Notes: generated by a model not told the origin, from the sequence alone. Shown: positions 21,348 through 34,199, counted from the stretch's first letter. The stretch is DNA of 64,000 bases from Cephalopachus bancanus (GCA_027257055.1 JAPVLO010000007.1:7254001-7318000), one strand, 5' to 3'. Program-made: numbers and translations.

Positions 21348-22615
21348 TGCTGGAAGCCACCTTGACAGCCTCCTGACTCAAGCCCCCAGCTTCACGAGTG
21401 GAGAAGCCAAGCCTCCCTGGACCACAGCGTCCTACCCAAGGCAGATCCACGGTCACCTTGGTGTAGCTGTATGCTGAGATACAAGAATGTCACCCAAGGA
21501 ATAGCAAAGTACGAGAAGGTTCACTTTTTCAGTGAATGAGAGTAGGCCCAGGCTCACCTCTATAAATGAAATAGCTCTTCCTGGAATGCCAAGAGCTTTT
21601 CTTGTGAGGGAGTCAAAGGGGGTTCCAGGTAGACCTTGACCCTCGCACCTGTGCCTACTGTCAATTAGACACACCTGCTGGACGTTCAGCCCTGTAGGAT
21701 TCTTGTCTGCTGCACGTGGTATAGAGTCAGTGCCCAAAGTTTTTTTAGAGAGTGACTATGTGAAGCATCTTGTTTAAGATCGCATACCCGTTAGATGTTT
21801 TTTATTGTTTCAGTCATTAAAAATTTTTTAACCCTCCCCAAAAAAGATCACATAACCATTGTTGACAGAGTACACATGAACTCCATGGTGGACAGACATA
21901 TCAGGGCTCTATCCCAATGCCCTGAGTCCCCTTCACTGTGTGTCCACCCTGCTTCTGTGTGTTTGCTCCTGACTACTCACATCTTCAGTATCCTTTCAAG
22001 GAGGATGCCTCACTTGGACTGAAAGCTGGAAAGTGCTGGGGTCCCTTAACCCCTCACTCTGTGGGCAGCCCACAGCCAAGTATGTTAACTCATAAAACAA
22101 TTATCCATCCCAGAATGGAGAGCAGATATGACCAACCAATCTAACTGCATCACAAGTGCTTGAGACAACCCCCATGAAAGGGAAGGATGTTGACCTAAGG
22201 AACTCTGGGAAGGAGTGGAGTTGACAAGACTGAAGCAAAAGGAACCACATGTAAGCACTGGACTCTAGTTGATAAAGTCATTTTCCACGGAATGGGGGGA
22301 AGCACTGATGAGCAATTCTGACACTGATATCCATGTCCTCTGCCAATGAATGATGGAGTGAGTGGGTGGCAGGCGGTGGGAGCCAGTTTCCCACTGTGGG
22401 AGCAAGATAGGAAGGGGAGAAGGCCAGAATGGTCCACAGGGTGGTGGGTGAGAGCTGGAGACATTGGAAAGAACTCGTGTGGAGCTTTGTATAGATACAG
22501 GTGTTTCCACATAAAACATATTTATAGATATGTGTTTACACGTGGGTTAATATTCATATGTCCATCCCCTTCCTCCATGAGCTGAGAGGACCTAAAAGCA
22601 ACAACAACCCAGCTG
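21348..22615. other. Unique sequence, nothing recognised
   Basis: No gene or assignable repeat was seen. 22480-22560 is AT-richer and leads toward the L1ME 3' UTR. Confidence 0.45.
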
Positions 22616-23100
22616 CAATGAGCCCACCTGCCCCCAGATCTTGGTTTCTAATATCATTGTCCACTAAAAGGAACCAAGGCTTCTTGGGGAAGTAGCTTAT
22701 CATAGCAGGACTGGGACAGGAGTATACAAGATGACCCGGGGTGTCTCATAGTGCCAGAAAGTAAGGAAATACTAAGACAAATAATAAGCACAGCCACCCA
22801 CAATGGTAAGAATGTCAAAGGGACACAGAAGCCAACTGAAATAGTGCCAGAGGCCAAAGATGGAACACTTCGAGCAACAAAATACATAAAGTGTTATTAA
22901 ATAATAACCCAAAGTAAAAATAAATATACATGAGGCCGTGCTGATTAAATAAATGATTGAATTAATTGGAGAGAAGAGATAAATCTCCGATACAAAAGAA
23001 TTCCAAATATTTCGATACAGATTATCTGCCCTCAAGGAGGTAGAGGATGAGGCCAACTTAGGTGTGGCAGCACAGTGACATTCTTCCAAAGTATATGAGG
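22616..23100 (+). mobile_element. L1ME-type 3' UTR
   Basis: The run 'ccactaaaaggaaccaagg…gacaaataataagcacagcc…caatggtaagaatgtcaaagg…agagataaatctccgatacaaaagaattccaaat…cctcaaggaggtagagg…gtgacattcttccaaag' matches the old L1ME 3' UTR order as I know it. No ORF2 is present. Confidence 0.7.
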
Positions 23101-23149
23101 ACTCTGACCTTATTTAGAAGGAGAAGAGGCTGGGGAGAGGAAGAAGTCA

Positions 23150-23265
23150 GTTGGCTCCGTGCATGGTGGTGATGTAAGGAAGGACATGCCAGGCCCAGGG
23201 AACAGCATGAGCTAAGACTCATGAAGGAGGAAGCATGCCCTGTCGAAAGAACAGTCAGTAAATCA
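23150..23265 (+). mobile_element. L2-like fragment
   Basis: 'ggaaggacatgccaggcccagggaacagcatgagc' fits the L2 3' block. Confidence 0.4.
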
Positions 23266-23479
23266 GGGATGGGATTCAAACCACCAAGTACAGGGAAAGC
23301 AGTGGGTGCCATCAGTGAGGACAGACACCTGCACAGGCTGTGGCAGATTTCTGGAGTTCCCCCAGATAACCCAGCTTTATCAATGGACTGGGAGAGGTCC
23401 AGAAGCTTCCTAGGGAGTGTGGAAAAGGGGCTGTGGGAGCTCAGAGCGGCTATTAGACAACCAGCTTTCACAATTCTAA

Positions 23480-23720
23480 CCACCAGCCGCAAATGTTTTC
23501 GGTAAAGGCCACATTCTGTGCATCTGAGACTCTGTGAGCACCATGGTCTCTGCTACAGCGCCTCAACGCAGCCATCACATTAAGAAGGCAGTTGTGGATA
23601 ATTAGTGGCCAGGTGGGCATGAATGTGTCCCCACAAAACTTCATTTGTGGACACCAGATTTGAATTTCATGGCATTGTGTATGTTAAAAAATATTATTCT
23701 TCTTTTGATATCATTTTTAT
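23480..23720 (-). mobile_element. hAT-Charlie-type non-autonomous DNA transposon
   Basis: 'aaatgttttcggtaaaggccacattctg…gagactctgtgagcaccatggtctctgctacagc…ccacaaaacttcatttgtggacacc' follows a common hAT MITE in reverse. A second member lies at 44075-44322 on the plus strand. Confidence 0.6.
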
Positions 23721-24470
23721 CAACCTCACAGACCTTACCAGAGAGTTAGTTGGTCTTTTATCCCAAAGGCAATGACGGACCTTGAGTGGGGACTGGGGGA
23801 CAAGCCCAGGACCCCAGCCTCTTGCACTGACCACTCTGGCCCTGCTGGTGTCCGGACATGGGCGAGTCTTCACCCCACATTTTCCCTTTGGAAAATTCAT
23901 CTTGAATCTTCCAGAATCCCACAAAATGGCATCCAGGCAGATGGGGCAGTGTTTGTGGGTCCCGCTGTCTTGCGTTTTATTTGCCTGAGAAGACCAGCAA
24001 GGGATTGTTCGCTGCTGGCCTGGAATTTTGAAGTTTGACTGGATCCTATTAGGAAAAGCTCCAGAGGCATCACAGTTTGATTGGCTCTGGAATCGAGCTG
24101 AGTTCTGAATCCACATCTTGAACCTGTCACCCTACACACCCCCAACACACACAAACATCTGATCTTGATCAATTTTGAAAGAATGAGGGAGGGGAGGCCG
24201 TTTCCCCACTCCAGGAGGTTTTTACTTGGAAATTTGGAAGATAATTTTTAAAGGCACAGCTTTTTTGACGACCAAACGAATGTCTCAAAAAAAAGAAGAC
24301 TGGACATGGGGTGAGGGCACCTGGCTGAGGCTGGGGTCTAGAGAAGAAAGGCCACCATGAGCCTGCCTTGAGCATCAGTGGCTACAAAAGGTGCAGTATA
24401 TGAGCACCTTGTGAAGATGGCTCCATGACATAGAGATAGCCTGTCTTTGTAGTATGAGTTGTGTGACAGT
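23721..24470. other. Unique sequence, nothing recognised
   Basis: Frames of 88-140 codons at 23694-24116 overlap on opposite strands with no domain. I see no gene here. Confidence 0.45.
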
Positions 24471-24474
24471 GGCA

Positions 24475-24840
24475 TCCCACACCTGGCTGTGGATGCTATT
24501 CACAGCACAAGTCAGAATCTGGTGGCCAGGGGCCAGGCTATGGTGCCAGCTGTTTGGTCAAATACTCATAGAAATGTTGCCATGAAGGCATTTTGTAGAA
24601 AGGACTCACATTTACAATCAGTTGACTTTAAGGAGGTTACCTTTGATCATGTGGGTGGGCTTCATCCCCATCAGTTGAAGGCCTTAAGAGCAAAAGTGGA
24701 AGTTTCCTGAATGAGAAGAAATTCTGCCTCCAGACTGTAACATAGAAATCCTACCTATGTTTCCAGCCTGCTGGCCTGTCCTATGGAATTCAGACTTACC
24801 AACTCCCACAATTATGTGAGAACGTGAGTCAATTCATTAC
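24475..24840 (+). mobile_element. Old LTR (ERVL-MaLR/MLT1-like)
   Basis: 'caatcagttgactttaaggagg…catgtgggtgggcttcatccccatcagttgaaggccttaagag…aagaaattctgcctccagactgtaac…tttccagcctgctggcctgtcctatgg' is a familiar old LTR 3' half. The exact family is not assigned. Confidence 0.5.
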
Positions 24841-25012
24841 ATATATATATGAATTGGCTATATATGTAAATATATAAGTTCATTTGTATATAAATATAAA
24901 AATTCATTTATATATTTATCGATGAATATATTATTTATGTATACTTTTTATATAAATGTGTATAATTAATATGCTTATATATAAATAAATTTTTATATTT
25001 TATATACAGTAT
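24838..25012. repeat. AT-rich / (TA)n low-complexity
   Basis: Dense tatata and taaata runs with almost no G or C. Confidence 0.9.
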
Positions 25013-25056
25013 GCGAAGCACCTGGCATGTAGTAGGTATTCGATGAATAGTGACTC
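25010..25056 (+). mobile_element. MIR/L2 3' end
   Basis: 'gcacctggcatgtagtaggtattcgatgaatag' is the conserved 3' terminus of these families. Confidence 0.55.
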
Positions 25057-25184
25057 TATTTTTTCCCATGAATTCAGCCACACTTTATCTAGAGCCTATC
25101 ACAAGGAAAGTTCCATGCTAAGGCACTGGGGGAGGGGAATCTGAAAAGGCTCCTTGGCCTCTGTCTGTAATCACCATCCTTGAA

Positions 25185-25326
25185 TTCTCATTGTCAGGTG
25201 CTATCTTCCTTTTACTATAAGAATGAGGCTCCCAAAGTCGACCTGTCCAAGTTGGCACAGTTTTTAGGAGGCAAGAACCATACTTGGCCCAAAGACCATG
25301 GTCTTGACCACTATGCCATTCTCTTT
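25185..25326 (-). mobile_element. MIR
   Basis: A reversed MIR with 'ctataagaatgaggctcccaaagtcgacctgtcc…ggtcttgaccactatgccattctc'. Confidence 0.6.
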
Positions 25327-26024
25327 TTGTACAGCCTTTGATCTTCCTGGAACACTGCTCCCTTGCTTCTTTGCCTGGTGGGGAGGGGCAGTTACTATCC
25401 TGCAGTGTGGAGGGAAGGCTGAGATACAGAGATCCACGGGGTGACACCAGTTCCAAGCAGCACTCGAAGCCCACCTTCCCTGGGCCTCCCTTGGTAAGGC
25501 AGAGTCTCGGCTTCCTGGGACCAGGCATCCAAATCAGGGAAGCATGCTCACATCCATCCCATGGAGCCGTGCTTTTCCAAAGCTGCAAGGTCCTCCCAGC
25601 CATGTGTTCCATGAAACAGGCTTTGCTGTTACTTCAATTCAAGCTGCTTTTGGAATCCATGTCTCTGTTGTGTTTCTCTCGCTTCAGTGCAGCCCAAGAT
25701 GTTCATTGCCATGAGCCAGGAGCCCCCACGAGGTGCTAAGAAACAGAGTCTGAGCTGTAAACATGGCTGGATGTTCTTTTGCTGCTCAGCCTGGGAGCAG
25801 AGGACCACTGGAGAGATTCTGGGTCATGTGCAGTTACGATGTGAAACTTTTTTCTACTGGAATGTTTTGAGATTATTGACCCAAACTGCCTATTGACCCT
25901 GCTTATGTTATTATGGGAATTGACTCCACTGGGGTCAGAATCTACACTCTGGATCCAACACCAACCAGTAGTATAGCTTTGGGCAAATGAAGTCTTCTCT
26001 CTGAACCTTGGGCTACTCACTGCG
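25327..26024. other. Unique sequence with a MIR fragment near 25940-26015
   Basis: A 133-codon plus frame (25338-25739) has no recognisable domain. 'ctctggatccaacaccaaccagtagtatagctttgggcaaatgaagtcttctctctgaacc' at the right end looks like plus-strand MIR core. Confidence 0.45.
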
Positions 26025-26520
26025 TATCAGTTAGCTTTTGCCACATAACAAACAAACTCAACACTCAATGGCTTGAAACAAGGAACAGTTATTCTTCTAG
26101 ATTCCTGGACTCACTTATTAATCTGTGATCAGCTGCAGTTTAGGTGGACATCTCTGCTGACCTTGGCTGGGCTGTTGCTCATGTTTAGGGTTGGGCTGGC
26201 TGTTAGTCGGCTGGGATGACCTTGACTGGGACAGCCGGGCTCTCCTCTGTTTTCTTATCTTCTGCAGGCTAGTTCAGGCTTATCCTCATGGTGGCTAGGC
26301 AGGGTTCCGAGAGAGAGTGCAGAGTCAGGCAGCTCCTGAAACATGGTTCCTTAGGTCGGGTCGGTGTGTCACTCATTCTACCCTATTCCATTGACCAAAG
26401 CAAGCCACAGGCCAGCCGTGGCCAAGGGTGGGGAAACAGACCTCAATTCCTGATGGAAGAAGCCACAAAGTCACATTGCTAATCCTATGGCTGTGGGAGT
26501 GGGGTCCTTGAAATGTATAG
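26025..26520 (-). mobile_element. Ancient LTR-like interspersed repeat, family unassigned
   Basis: 'cagttagcttttgccacataacaaac…caatggcttgaaacaa…ctaccctattccattgaccaaagcaagccacaggcc…gaagccacaaagtcacattgc' is a well-known mammalian interspersed repeat layout, apparently reversed. I cannot name the family reliably. Confidence 0.45.
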
Positions 26521-27184
26521 CCATTTACTCCTCAGTATCTCCAAATCCACGTAGCAGCCATTGATTTTTCTTCTTTGTATTTTCACTGATCAGCATCCAT
26601 TTCCTCTTCCTCACATCATCCTTTTGGAGACATTCCTATTCCCCTTCTCCTCCCCTTGAGTATCATTAAGTAGGTATTGATAGTCCCGCAGTCCCCTGGC
26701 CAAGAAGCAGACACATGACTGTGTCAGACAATTAGACCCTCCTTCCCTCGACAATAATCTCCACCAGAGGATGCAGAAGCTGCAAGTGGGGGGACTTGTG
26801 GATTCATTCATTCCAGCAGTGACTATGGTTGGTCAGTCCTTACTCCTCTGCCTCAGCCCTCAGAGGTACCTTTGATTCCAGCAGAGTCCCAGGCTTGTTC
26901 TCCCACAATCCTGTTGATTCTGTGATCCTAATATCCTGCCCTTCCCTCTATACCCTCCCACCCCATAGTCTGTTCCCCACTCACCATCCTGTGTCATGGT
27001 ATTTAAAGGATATATCCCACAATACCACTCCCTTCTCACAGCCCAGCTCTCTTAGAGTCTAGACAGCCCCACCCCCACAACCAGTCCTCAGACCCCCGTG
27101 TGACCTGTTCCTGCCTTCCTCTCCCATTTCTTCCCCGCTTATCTCTCCGTATCATCATGCACTCCAGCCCCTCTTTCTGCAGCC
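26521..27184. other. Unique pyrimidine-rich sequence, nothing recognised
   Basis: CT-rich on the plus strand with no gene or assignable repeat. Confidence 0.45.
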
Positions 27185-27189
27185 CCCTC

Positions 27190-27715
27190 AGTCTTTAATG
27201 CTTTGGGCTGCAAGTAACACAAGCTTTCTTTTCACCCTCAAAAAGAAAATGGAAGGAAACACAGTGCCAAGGGTAGTTATCTCCACCACCTGCCAGTGTC
27301 ATCAGGGGCCCGGTTTCTTTCCATTTCTTTCCTGGCTAACCTCAGCAGGTCACTTTTGTTGTCTTTGCCAGTGCCTTCAAAGATAGAAAAAGGTTGCAGG
27401 AGCTACAGGTATTGCATCCAGATGCAGCAACTCCCAGTGGAAGAACCACTTCCTCCTTGTGACTTTTTCCAGCAGACTTTGCCCCATGACTCACTGGGCA
27501 GAAGCATACCTTGTGCAATCCTATACCAGTCACTGTATGGGGTATCATTGCGGCCTCTGTTTCTGACTCAGTTGGTGTGTATCTCTTGTTCCTAAGGGAA
27601 GAGACTGTGATGTTATTGGTGGTCACATTGGAGGAACTTCCCCAGTGCCCACCATGCTGACCGTGGCCTTTGCGTAAGTTGTCCCCCACTGGGACGTGTT
27701 CCAAAACCCAGTTAT
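27190..27715. mobile_element. Possible ancient interspersed repeat, unassigned
   Basis: 'gggctgcaagtaacacaagc' at the left and 'cagtggaagaaccacttcctcc' in the middle have the layout of an old mammalian repeat, but divergence is high. Confidence 0.3.
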
Positions 27716-27749
27716 CATAAATCTGCCTTCTACTTCTCTTCTGGATCTT

Positions 27750-28010
27750 GTTTCAAATGGCTTCCCCCAGATACCTTCCCTGACCACCTCCCTCAATTAC
27801 TCTTATGTGAGTTATGCTGTTTTTATTCTCTTCTACACATTTTCCAGAACCTAAAAGTATCTTTTCAAAAAATGTATTTGTGGCCATATATTAATTTTTG
27901 CCCCACAAAAATGCAAACTACCTGAGGGGAGGTAGTTCAGTGACCCAGTCCCCATGATCAGTGCCAGGGACAGCAGCTTTCTCTCAATATTTATTGATGA
28001 TCACTCCCAG
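27750..28010 (+). mobile_element. L2 3' end
   Basis: 'ccttccctgaccacctccctcaatt…ttctacacattttccagaacc…atgcaaactacctgaggggagg…gatcagtgccagggacagc…tcaatatttattgatg' is the L2 3' order. Confidence 0.7.
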
Positions 28011-28074
28011 TAAATTATCATTTACTTAAGTTGCCCAGAGCTGAGATCTGTTAATTTTGCAATAAAAACACTAT

Positions 28075-28425
28075 TGGTTTCCTAGGGCTACCACAACTAA
28101 GTGCCATGACAGGGCAGCTTAGAACAACAAAAATTTATTCTCTCACAGTTCATGGAGCCAGAACCCAAAACTCAGGTGTGGGCAGGGCTGGCTCTTTCTA
28201 GATGCTTGAAGAGAAACGTCCTGAGCCCCTCTCCAGTTCTTGGTGGCTACCGGCCATTGTAGCACTCCTCAGTTTGTAGAAGCATCTCTCCAGTCTCTGC
28301 CTCCATCTCTGTATGGCCTTCTTTTCTGTGTGTCCGTGTTCTCTCCTGATAAGAACACCATGTTCCTAAGTATAAATGGACATCTTTGTTTTTAAAGGCA
28401 GCCAGGGTCTATCCTTACCCAGGGT
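28075..28425 (-). mobile_element. MLT1-type (ERVL-MaLR) LTR
   Basis: 'ggtttcctagggctaccacaactaag…gcttagaacaacaaaaatttattctctcacagttcatgg…ctccagtctctgcctccatctctgtatggccttc' is the reversed MLT1 3' half. Confidence 0.65.
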
Positions 28426-28446
28426 TAGGGTCTATCCTTACCCAGT
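28403..28446 (+). repeat. Short tandem duplication, period about 24
   Basis: agggtctatccttacccag occurs twice, starting near 28404 and 28428. Confidence 0.85.
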
Positions 28447-28449
28447 TTA

Positions 28450-29069
28450 CAATTGGTGGGTGTGTGAAATCCTCTCAGTTTTTTGTTGTCACACAATACT
28501 GGGACGAACAGCCTTTGGCTGATGTGCCTGCACTTCTGTGGAATTCTTTCCAGCAGTGAACAGTTGAATCCCAAAACACATGAACTGCAAGTCTGGGTAT
28601 CTGCTGCTGGTGAGCCCCAACAAAAGGGTGGCCACTGTTCTGGCATTGCCAGCAGAGTGCTGGGGTGCCCACCTCCCCATGTCCTTGCTAACATTCTGCA
28701 GACACCTTTCAATACCCTGAGATCTTGCCACCTTCTTGACCCTGCAGGCAGTCTAGTTTGAGTGTGACCCAAAGCTTGATATGGTGGCACAGGGAGGTAC
28801 TGAAGGCTTGTTTGAGCCTCCTCAAACCTCACACAAGTTCTGCTTAAGGCAGTGCTAGCGACCAGAAAGGGAGAGGGGAGTGTCCTCTTCTGGGGGACTT
28901 TTGCTCTAGCCTGGCTGAGGCACGTGCTCACTGTCCAGCAAGCAACAAGGACTATGAGCTCATTTTCGGTGGGTCAGGACAGTGGACAGGGGTGGCTAGG
29001 GCTGGGGCTGGAGGTGTTTCAAGGCCATCTCAGTCGCTCCCTAAAAAAGTGGGTCTCAATTGTCCCCCG
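28450..29069. other. Unique sequence, nothing recognised
   Basis: Several overlapping frames of 65-168 codons on both strands (28425-28931) reflect a locally stop-poor region. No domain, splice site pair or family was recognised. Confidence 0.4.
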
Positions 29070-29072
29070 ACA

Positions 29073-29132
<60 letters not shown>
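29070..29132. repeat. (CA)n microsatellite
   Basis: About 30 ca units with one ta interruption near the start. Confidence 0.97.
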
Positions 29133-29133
<1 letters not shown>

Positions 29134-30249
29134 CGATGTCTGAAGACATTTTTGGTTGTCACCTCAGAGGTACTACTGCCATCTAGTGAGTGGAGGCCGG
29201 GGATGCTGCTAGGCCCCCACCCCCCCAAACTCCACACCAACCCCCCACACCCCACACAAATACCCCACCCTCTCCCCAGGCACAAGAAATAGTGACACGA
29301 CTGAGTTTGTGGGCTCCCAAGTCCAAGGTCCAAAGTCAGCCTTGGCCACTTCCTCCTCAATTCTGCTCCTTTCCTCGGTTTCCTTGTCTGCATTCTGGAG
29401 ACAGCCACAGTCCTCACAGGACAGCAGCGAGAATTCTGTGAGGCAGGCAAACAGAGATGGAAGCCCAGGGTGACATGCAGTGCTCAGTAAACACGGCTAG
29501 TACTGGGAACTCTCTCTGAGCACAGGGCCAAATATCTGCTCCCCACATGACAGAGCCAGCTCACGGCCCTGGCAAAGGAACCTCATGGGCCCAACATAAA
29601 GCAGATGCCACCACCATGGCTGCCGCCCTAAGGACGCTCCCAACGCACCTTGTTCTCGTTTTCTTGCTCTGCAGGGCATCCATCTCCCGGGGGCATGGCT
29701 GGGCCCAGAGGAGAGGAGGACACGTGCCAGGGCCCCAGGCAAATGGCAGGGGTTGTCAGCCACCTCCCCTAAATCACAGCCACCCTGTTGGATGGTGACC
29801 CGTGTCACCATGGCCCCTGATGGCCCTGTGCATCAAGAGGCTCTGGATTTCCTGGGAGAAGATTTGTACCCCACAAGCACCCAGGCTCAGGGCTCCCAAG
29901 TCCCTACCAAGGATGGAAGTGTTGCTGCCAGCCGTAACCTCTTCTAAGGAGGATGTCCCTAAGAGTACTCTGAACAGCTGGGACAGCAGCCCATTGTAAG
30001 GCCCAGGCCCGTGTCCAGTCTCTGGCCCTCTCGCCTGGCTGGCCAGGGCTCCAGTGCCCACCTGCGCCCCAGTGTGGAATCAAAGGCTCCCCCTAGAGTG
30101 TGGGCCTGTCACCACCACCATTGCTTTAAAGCCACACGTACTTCCCCCAGACCATGGGGAGCCCCACACCCTCCCCCTGGGACTCTGCACGGTCACCAGT
30201 ATGTTTACCCTCCATCTCCTGCCAGCAAAACGTTCAGGGTCCTCCTCCA
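29133..30249. other. GC-rich unique sequence, no confirmed gene
   Basis: C-rich runs at 29210-29280; the rest is unique. Overlapping ORFs on both strands have no family support. Confidence 0.45.
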
Positions 30250-30965
30250 GTAACACACGCCCATACGCACACTCTCTTCCACTCACACACACCCACTCAC
30301 ACACTTATTCCCACTCACACACTCACCCCCACTCACACACACTCACATACTCCCACTTACATACTCACTCCCACTCACATACTCACACTTACACACTCAT
30401 GTTCACTCCCAGTCACACACTCACACACTCACACACACTCACACATTCATTCCCACTCACATGCTCACGCACACTCACATGCGCACACACTCATCTTGAG
30501 TCACCCTCACTCACATTCACTCACTCTCACACTCACACTCTCACACACATACACATTCACACATTCTCACACACTCAGTCACACTCACTCACATTTACAC
30601 TCACTCTCACATTCACACTCACACACATACTCACACACTCCCACTCACACTTGTAATCAATCACACTCACTCACACTTTCTCACATCCTCACATATTCAT
30701 ACTCAGTCGCACTCACTCACACATAATCAACTGACTGTCACACATTCACACTATCACACTCACAAACACACATTCACACTCACACACACACTCACATCCT
30801 CACACTGACTCACACTCATACTCCTCACACTTAATCACACTCTCAGACATTCACACTCACTCTCATACACTCACATTCACACATACATCACACACTCAAT
30901 CACACCCTCACACTCACACACATGCTCACTCACACTGATGTGTACTCACTTTCACATACACACTT
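30250..30965. repeat. (CACTCA/CACA)n degenerate array, about 715 bp
   Basis: Continuous cactca/cacaca/cattca units on the plus strand with almost no G. The long His/Ser/Thr frames through it are composition artefacts. Confidence 0.95.
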
Positions 30966-31149
30966 AAACATTCCCTTCCCCAAAGCTCCAGCCATGCAGG
31001 ACCACACAGGTGTCTGCTCTCACTCCCTGATTCCCTCGTTTAGAACCCCCTCTCTTGTGGGGGTATGCCTTCTTATCCTGTGCGGACCTGTTTAAGAGCT
31101 CCTTTCTGAAGAAGGCAGTCCCAGTGGCAGACAAATGACAGCAGGGAGC

Positions 31150-31305
31150 TTGTGACAGCTTTCCAAGCACTTCTTGTCTCATTGACCCATCCCAGAAACT
31201 ATAGATGAGGAAGTCAGGGCACAGAGAGGTTGGATTACTTGCCCCAACTCAAAAAGCCATTAGGATGAGAGAGCCAGGATCTGCACCCCGGAGGCCCCTC
31301 CTCCC
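31150..31305 (-). mobile_element. MIR
   Basis: 'ctatagatgaggaagtcagggcacagagaggttggattacttgcccc…gagagagccaggatctgcacccc' is reversed MIR core. Confidence 0.7.
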
Positions 31306-32884
31306 CACATGAGCTGTGGTCTCTGGAGTGTCTTGTCACCCTCAGACTCCTGCCACACCTTGTTGTCTCCCAGAGCAGAGGGTTCCAGGGATGCCTCTAG
31401 AAGGCCAGGACCATCTTCAGAGCCCCAGGGCCGAGCCCAGCCCCTGCATAATTGTTGCCACAAGGCTCTTTTGGCTCTGTGTCCTTCTGAGCTGTCTGAA
31501 GGACTGACTGGAAGACTTTCTTTTCATCAACATCCATCTCACCCGCAGCCTTCTTCCCCACAAGCACCCAACCCAGCTCCTGCCGTGCTGGGTACAGATG
31601 TTGTTTTGCGCCGAGAGCTACTCCCCACAGATGAACCCTCACACCCTCCCAGCATCCCTGTCTCTTCTCTTGTAACATGTGGTCCTTTGCAAAGACAACC
31701 TCTCTGAGAGACTGACTAGGGGCAGGTCCCCACAGCTCAGAAAGTTCTTCTTCAGCCAGATTGCATCCCTGTTGTGGTTTTAAAAGGCCCCCAGGTGACT
31801 TCTCCTTCTACACACAATGGGGCCATCGTATGGTGACGGGTGTGACATTTTTTCATGGCAGACACATGGAATAATTGAAAACACAGGTCCTCCTTTTCTC
31901 CCCTTCTGCGTACTCCCTCCTTCTCATTATTTTTATTGACAACATGTGTCCAGCACACATTATTCTAAGCACTTATATGTGGTATCACATTTCTTTTTCA
32001 CAACCATCTCATGAGAGCCCCAAGGCTGTAGTGCTGGAGGCAGAACCTCCCACAGTCCACTGCTAACCTCAGGGGACTGAAGTCCACACTGCAGGAGGTG
32101 GTCAGGGAAGTCCGAACTACAGGGCATGGGCAGTACAATGCCACCTTCCTCCATTTTCTCTGTCTCTTTGGGCGTCCTCACCCTCAATGACTTCAGCCCC
32201 CAGCTGAAGGTTTATGAGTGTCAATTCATGTAAGCTGATGCCACGGAGGATCAATAACCCATCAGTTCCCCAACATCAGGCTGTGAGTTCCAGCCTGGGC
32301 TTGGCCACACTGCCATTCATTCCTCCAGCATCACAGGATTCAGCAACAGCAAGTTACCTTTGCAGAGGAAGAAGGAGCCACCAGGAGCCAGGTGCCATGT
32401 TGAAATGGAGACCACACCCGAATCCTGCATGCATGGCCTCTATTCTGTCCCATTTCCTTAGCTCTTACTTGATCCCAGATGCTGTGAGAAGCACGTCACT
32501 TTAGGCAAAGATGGTATTCCCAACAAGCTACACAGGTAAAAGGAACTGGTTATAAATTTTTGTTTGCTGAGGCTTCTGGCTCACTCTCTGACTTCAGTTT
32601 CCTTTATCCTCTCACCCTCTTTCTCAAGAAGTCAGAGTTGATAACCTATAAAGTCAACTCTGAGCTGCAGAGGCCAATGCAGATGGACAGAGACTGCTGT
32701 CCTTGAGTGACTTGTCACTTTCAAAACATCCATTCCAGGCAGACTACAGCCAAACAAGCAGACGACATTTTTGTTTACTTTTTGTCACTCCAACCTAATC
32801 TTCATTGACAGTCATTGAGGGATGTCTTGATTTTTGCTGGAAAACTTAGAAGAAAATGTCAAATTATAACTATCCTTTAAGCAA
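31306..32884. other. Unique sequence with one MIR fragment
   Basis: A reversed MIR piece at about 31940-32040 reads 'tgtccagcacacattattctaagcacttatatgtggtatcac'. Otherwise no gene or repeat was recognised. Confidence 0.45.
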
Positions 32885-33055
32885 TTTTTTTCCAGGTATT
32901 TTGCTATTTTAAGTAACACTGTGATAAATATCTTTGTCATCAAAGTTTGGGATATGAACATTTTCAAATTCTTCAATCATTTTGACAAACTGTTTACATA
33001 AGGATTGTTCCAGCTTACCCATGTATCACTGTGCTGTGAGAAGGATGCTTACTCT
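32885..33055 (-). mobile_element. L1M-like fragment
   Basis: 'tttgctattttaagtaacactgtgataaatatctttg…tcattttgacaaactgtttacataagg' resembles a reversed old L1 segment. Confidence 0.4.
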
Positions 33056-33317
33056 CTGTTGTTGCCAGGTTTAAAAAAAAATGCCAAAATAAATTTTAAT
33101 ACTCAAAAAGTTATATTATCTTCAATTAGGGAACAAAGAGATGAACCTCACCAAAGACAGACATCTGTTGGATTATGAGGGACTAAACCTCCTCCATCTA
33201 GATGTCAGGGAAGTAATGAATAATTTTTCAGTATATTATACATATTTTTCAGTATATCAATTATTGCATAGGATATACTTATACTAAAATTTTATTTACT
33301 GTTTACCTGAAATGTAC

Positions 33318-33607
33318 CTTTTTTTTTTGAGTTGGAGTCTCACTCTGTCGCCCAGACTGGAGTGCAGTGGCATGCTCCTGGACACCACAGTCTCGCCCTG
33401 CTGGGCTCCAGCGATTCTTCCACTTCAGCCTTCCAAGTAGCCGGAATTATAGGTGCGGGCTACCATGCCTGGCTAGTTTTTTAATTTATTGTAGAGACTA
33501 GGTCTTGCCAAGTTGCCCAGGTCGGTCTTGAACCTGTGGGCTCAGGCAATCCACTCACCTCGGCCTCCCAAAGTGCTGGAATTACAGGCTGAGCCACCGA
33601 GCCTGGC
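33318..33607 (-). mobile_element. Lineage-specific Alu subfamily, copy 1
   Basis: A full dimer in reverse. In element orientation it carries cagcctgtaat, gtgagtggattgcctgagcc, caataaatt in the middle linker, agcagggcgagactg and gagactccaactc. The short direct repeat cctgaaatgta at both ends (33306-33316, 33607-33617) is the target-site duplication. The same changes recur in the copies at 35984, 42773 and 61551. Confidence 0.9.
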
Positions 33608-33754
33608 CCTGAAATGTAAATTTAACCGAGTTTCCTGGATTTGTATTTGTTAAATGTGGCAACCCTACCTCAATTCCCCGTTCTGAGTACATATATTTGT
33701 CTACTTTTTCCTTTCGAATATTAGCACAAAACTTCCTACCTTTACCACTTATGA

Positions 33755-33850
33755 GCACTTACTGTATGCTAAGACCATGCTAAGCACTTTTGCATTGACT
33801 CTTCATCCTCAGAATAATCCTATATGTCAGTACTATTGTGAGTAGCATAA
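33755..33850 (-). mobile_element. MIR fragment
   Basis: 'tatgagcacttactgtatgctaagaccatgctaagcactttt…cctcagaataatcctatatgtc' is the reversed MIR 3' half. Confidence 0.7.
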
Positions 33851-33891
33851 TTTTACTTAGAGCAAAAAAATTTATTATATTAAAAGTTTCT

Positions 33892-34184
<293 letters not shown>

Positions 34185-34199
34185 TCTGTATTTTGTAGG

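Noticed and set aside
28425..28931. 168-codon minus-strand ORF, the longest of its region
   Set aside because: Begins in an MLT1 edge and a short tandem duplication, has opposing ORFs on the other strand, and no recognisable family.
30054..30726. 190-200 codon frames rich in His, Ser and Thr
   Set aside because: Produced by the CACTCA array; no start context, domain or splice support.
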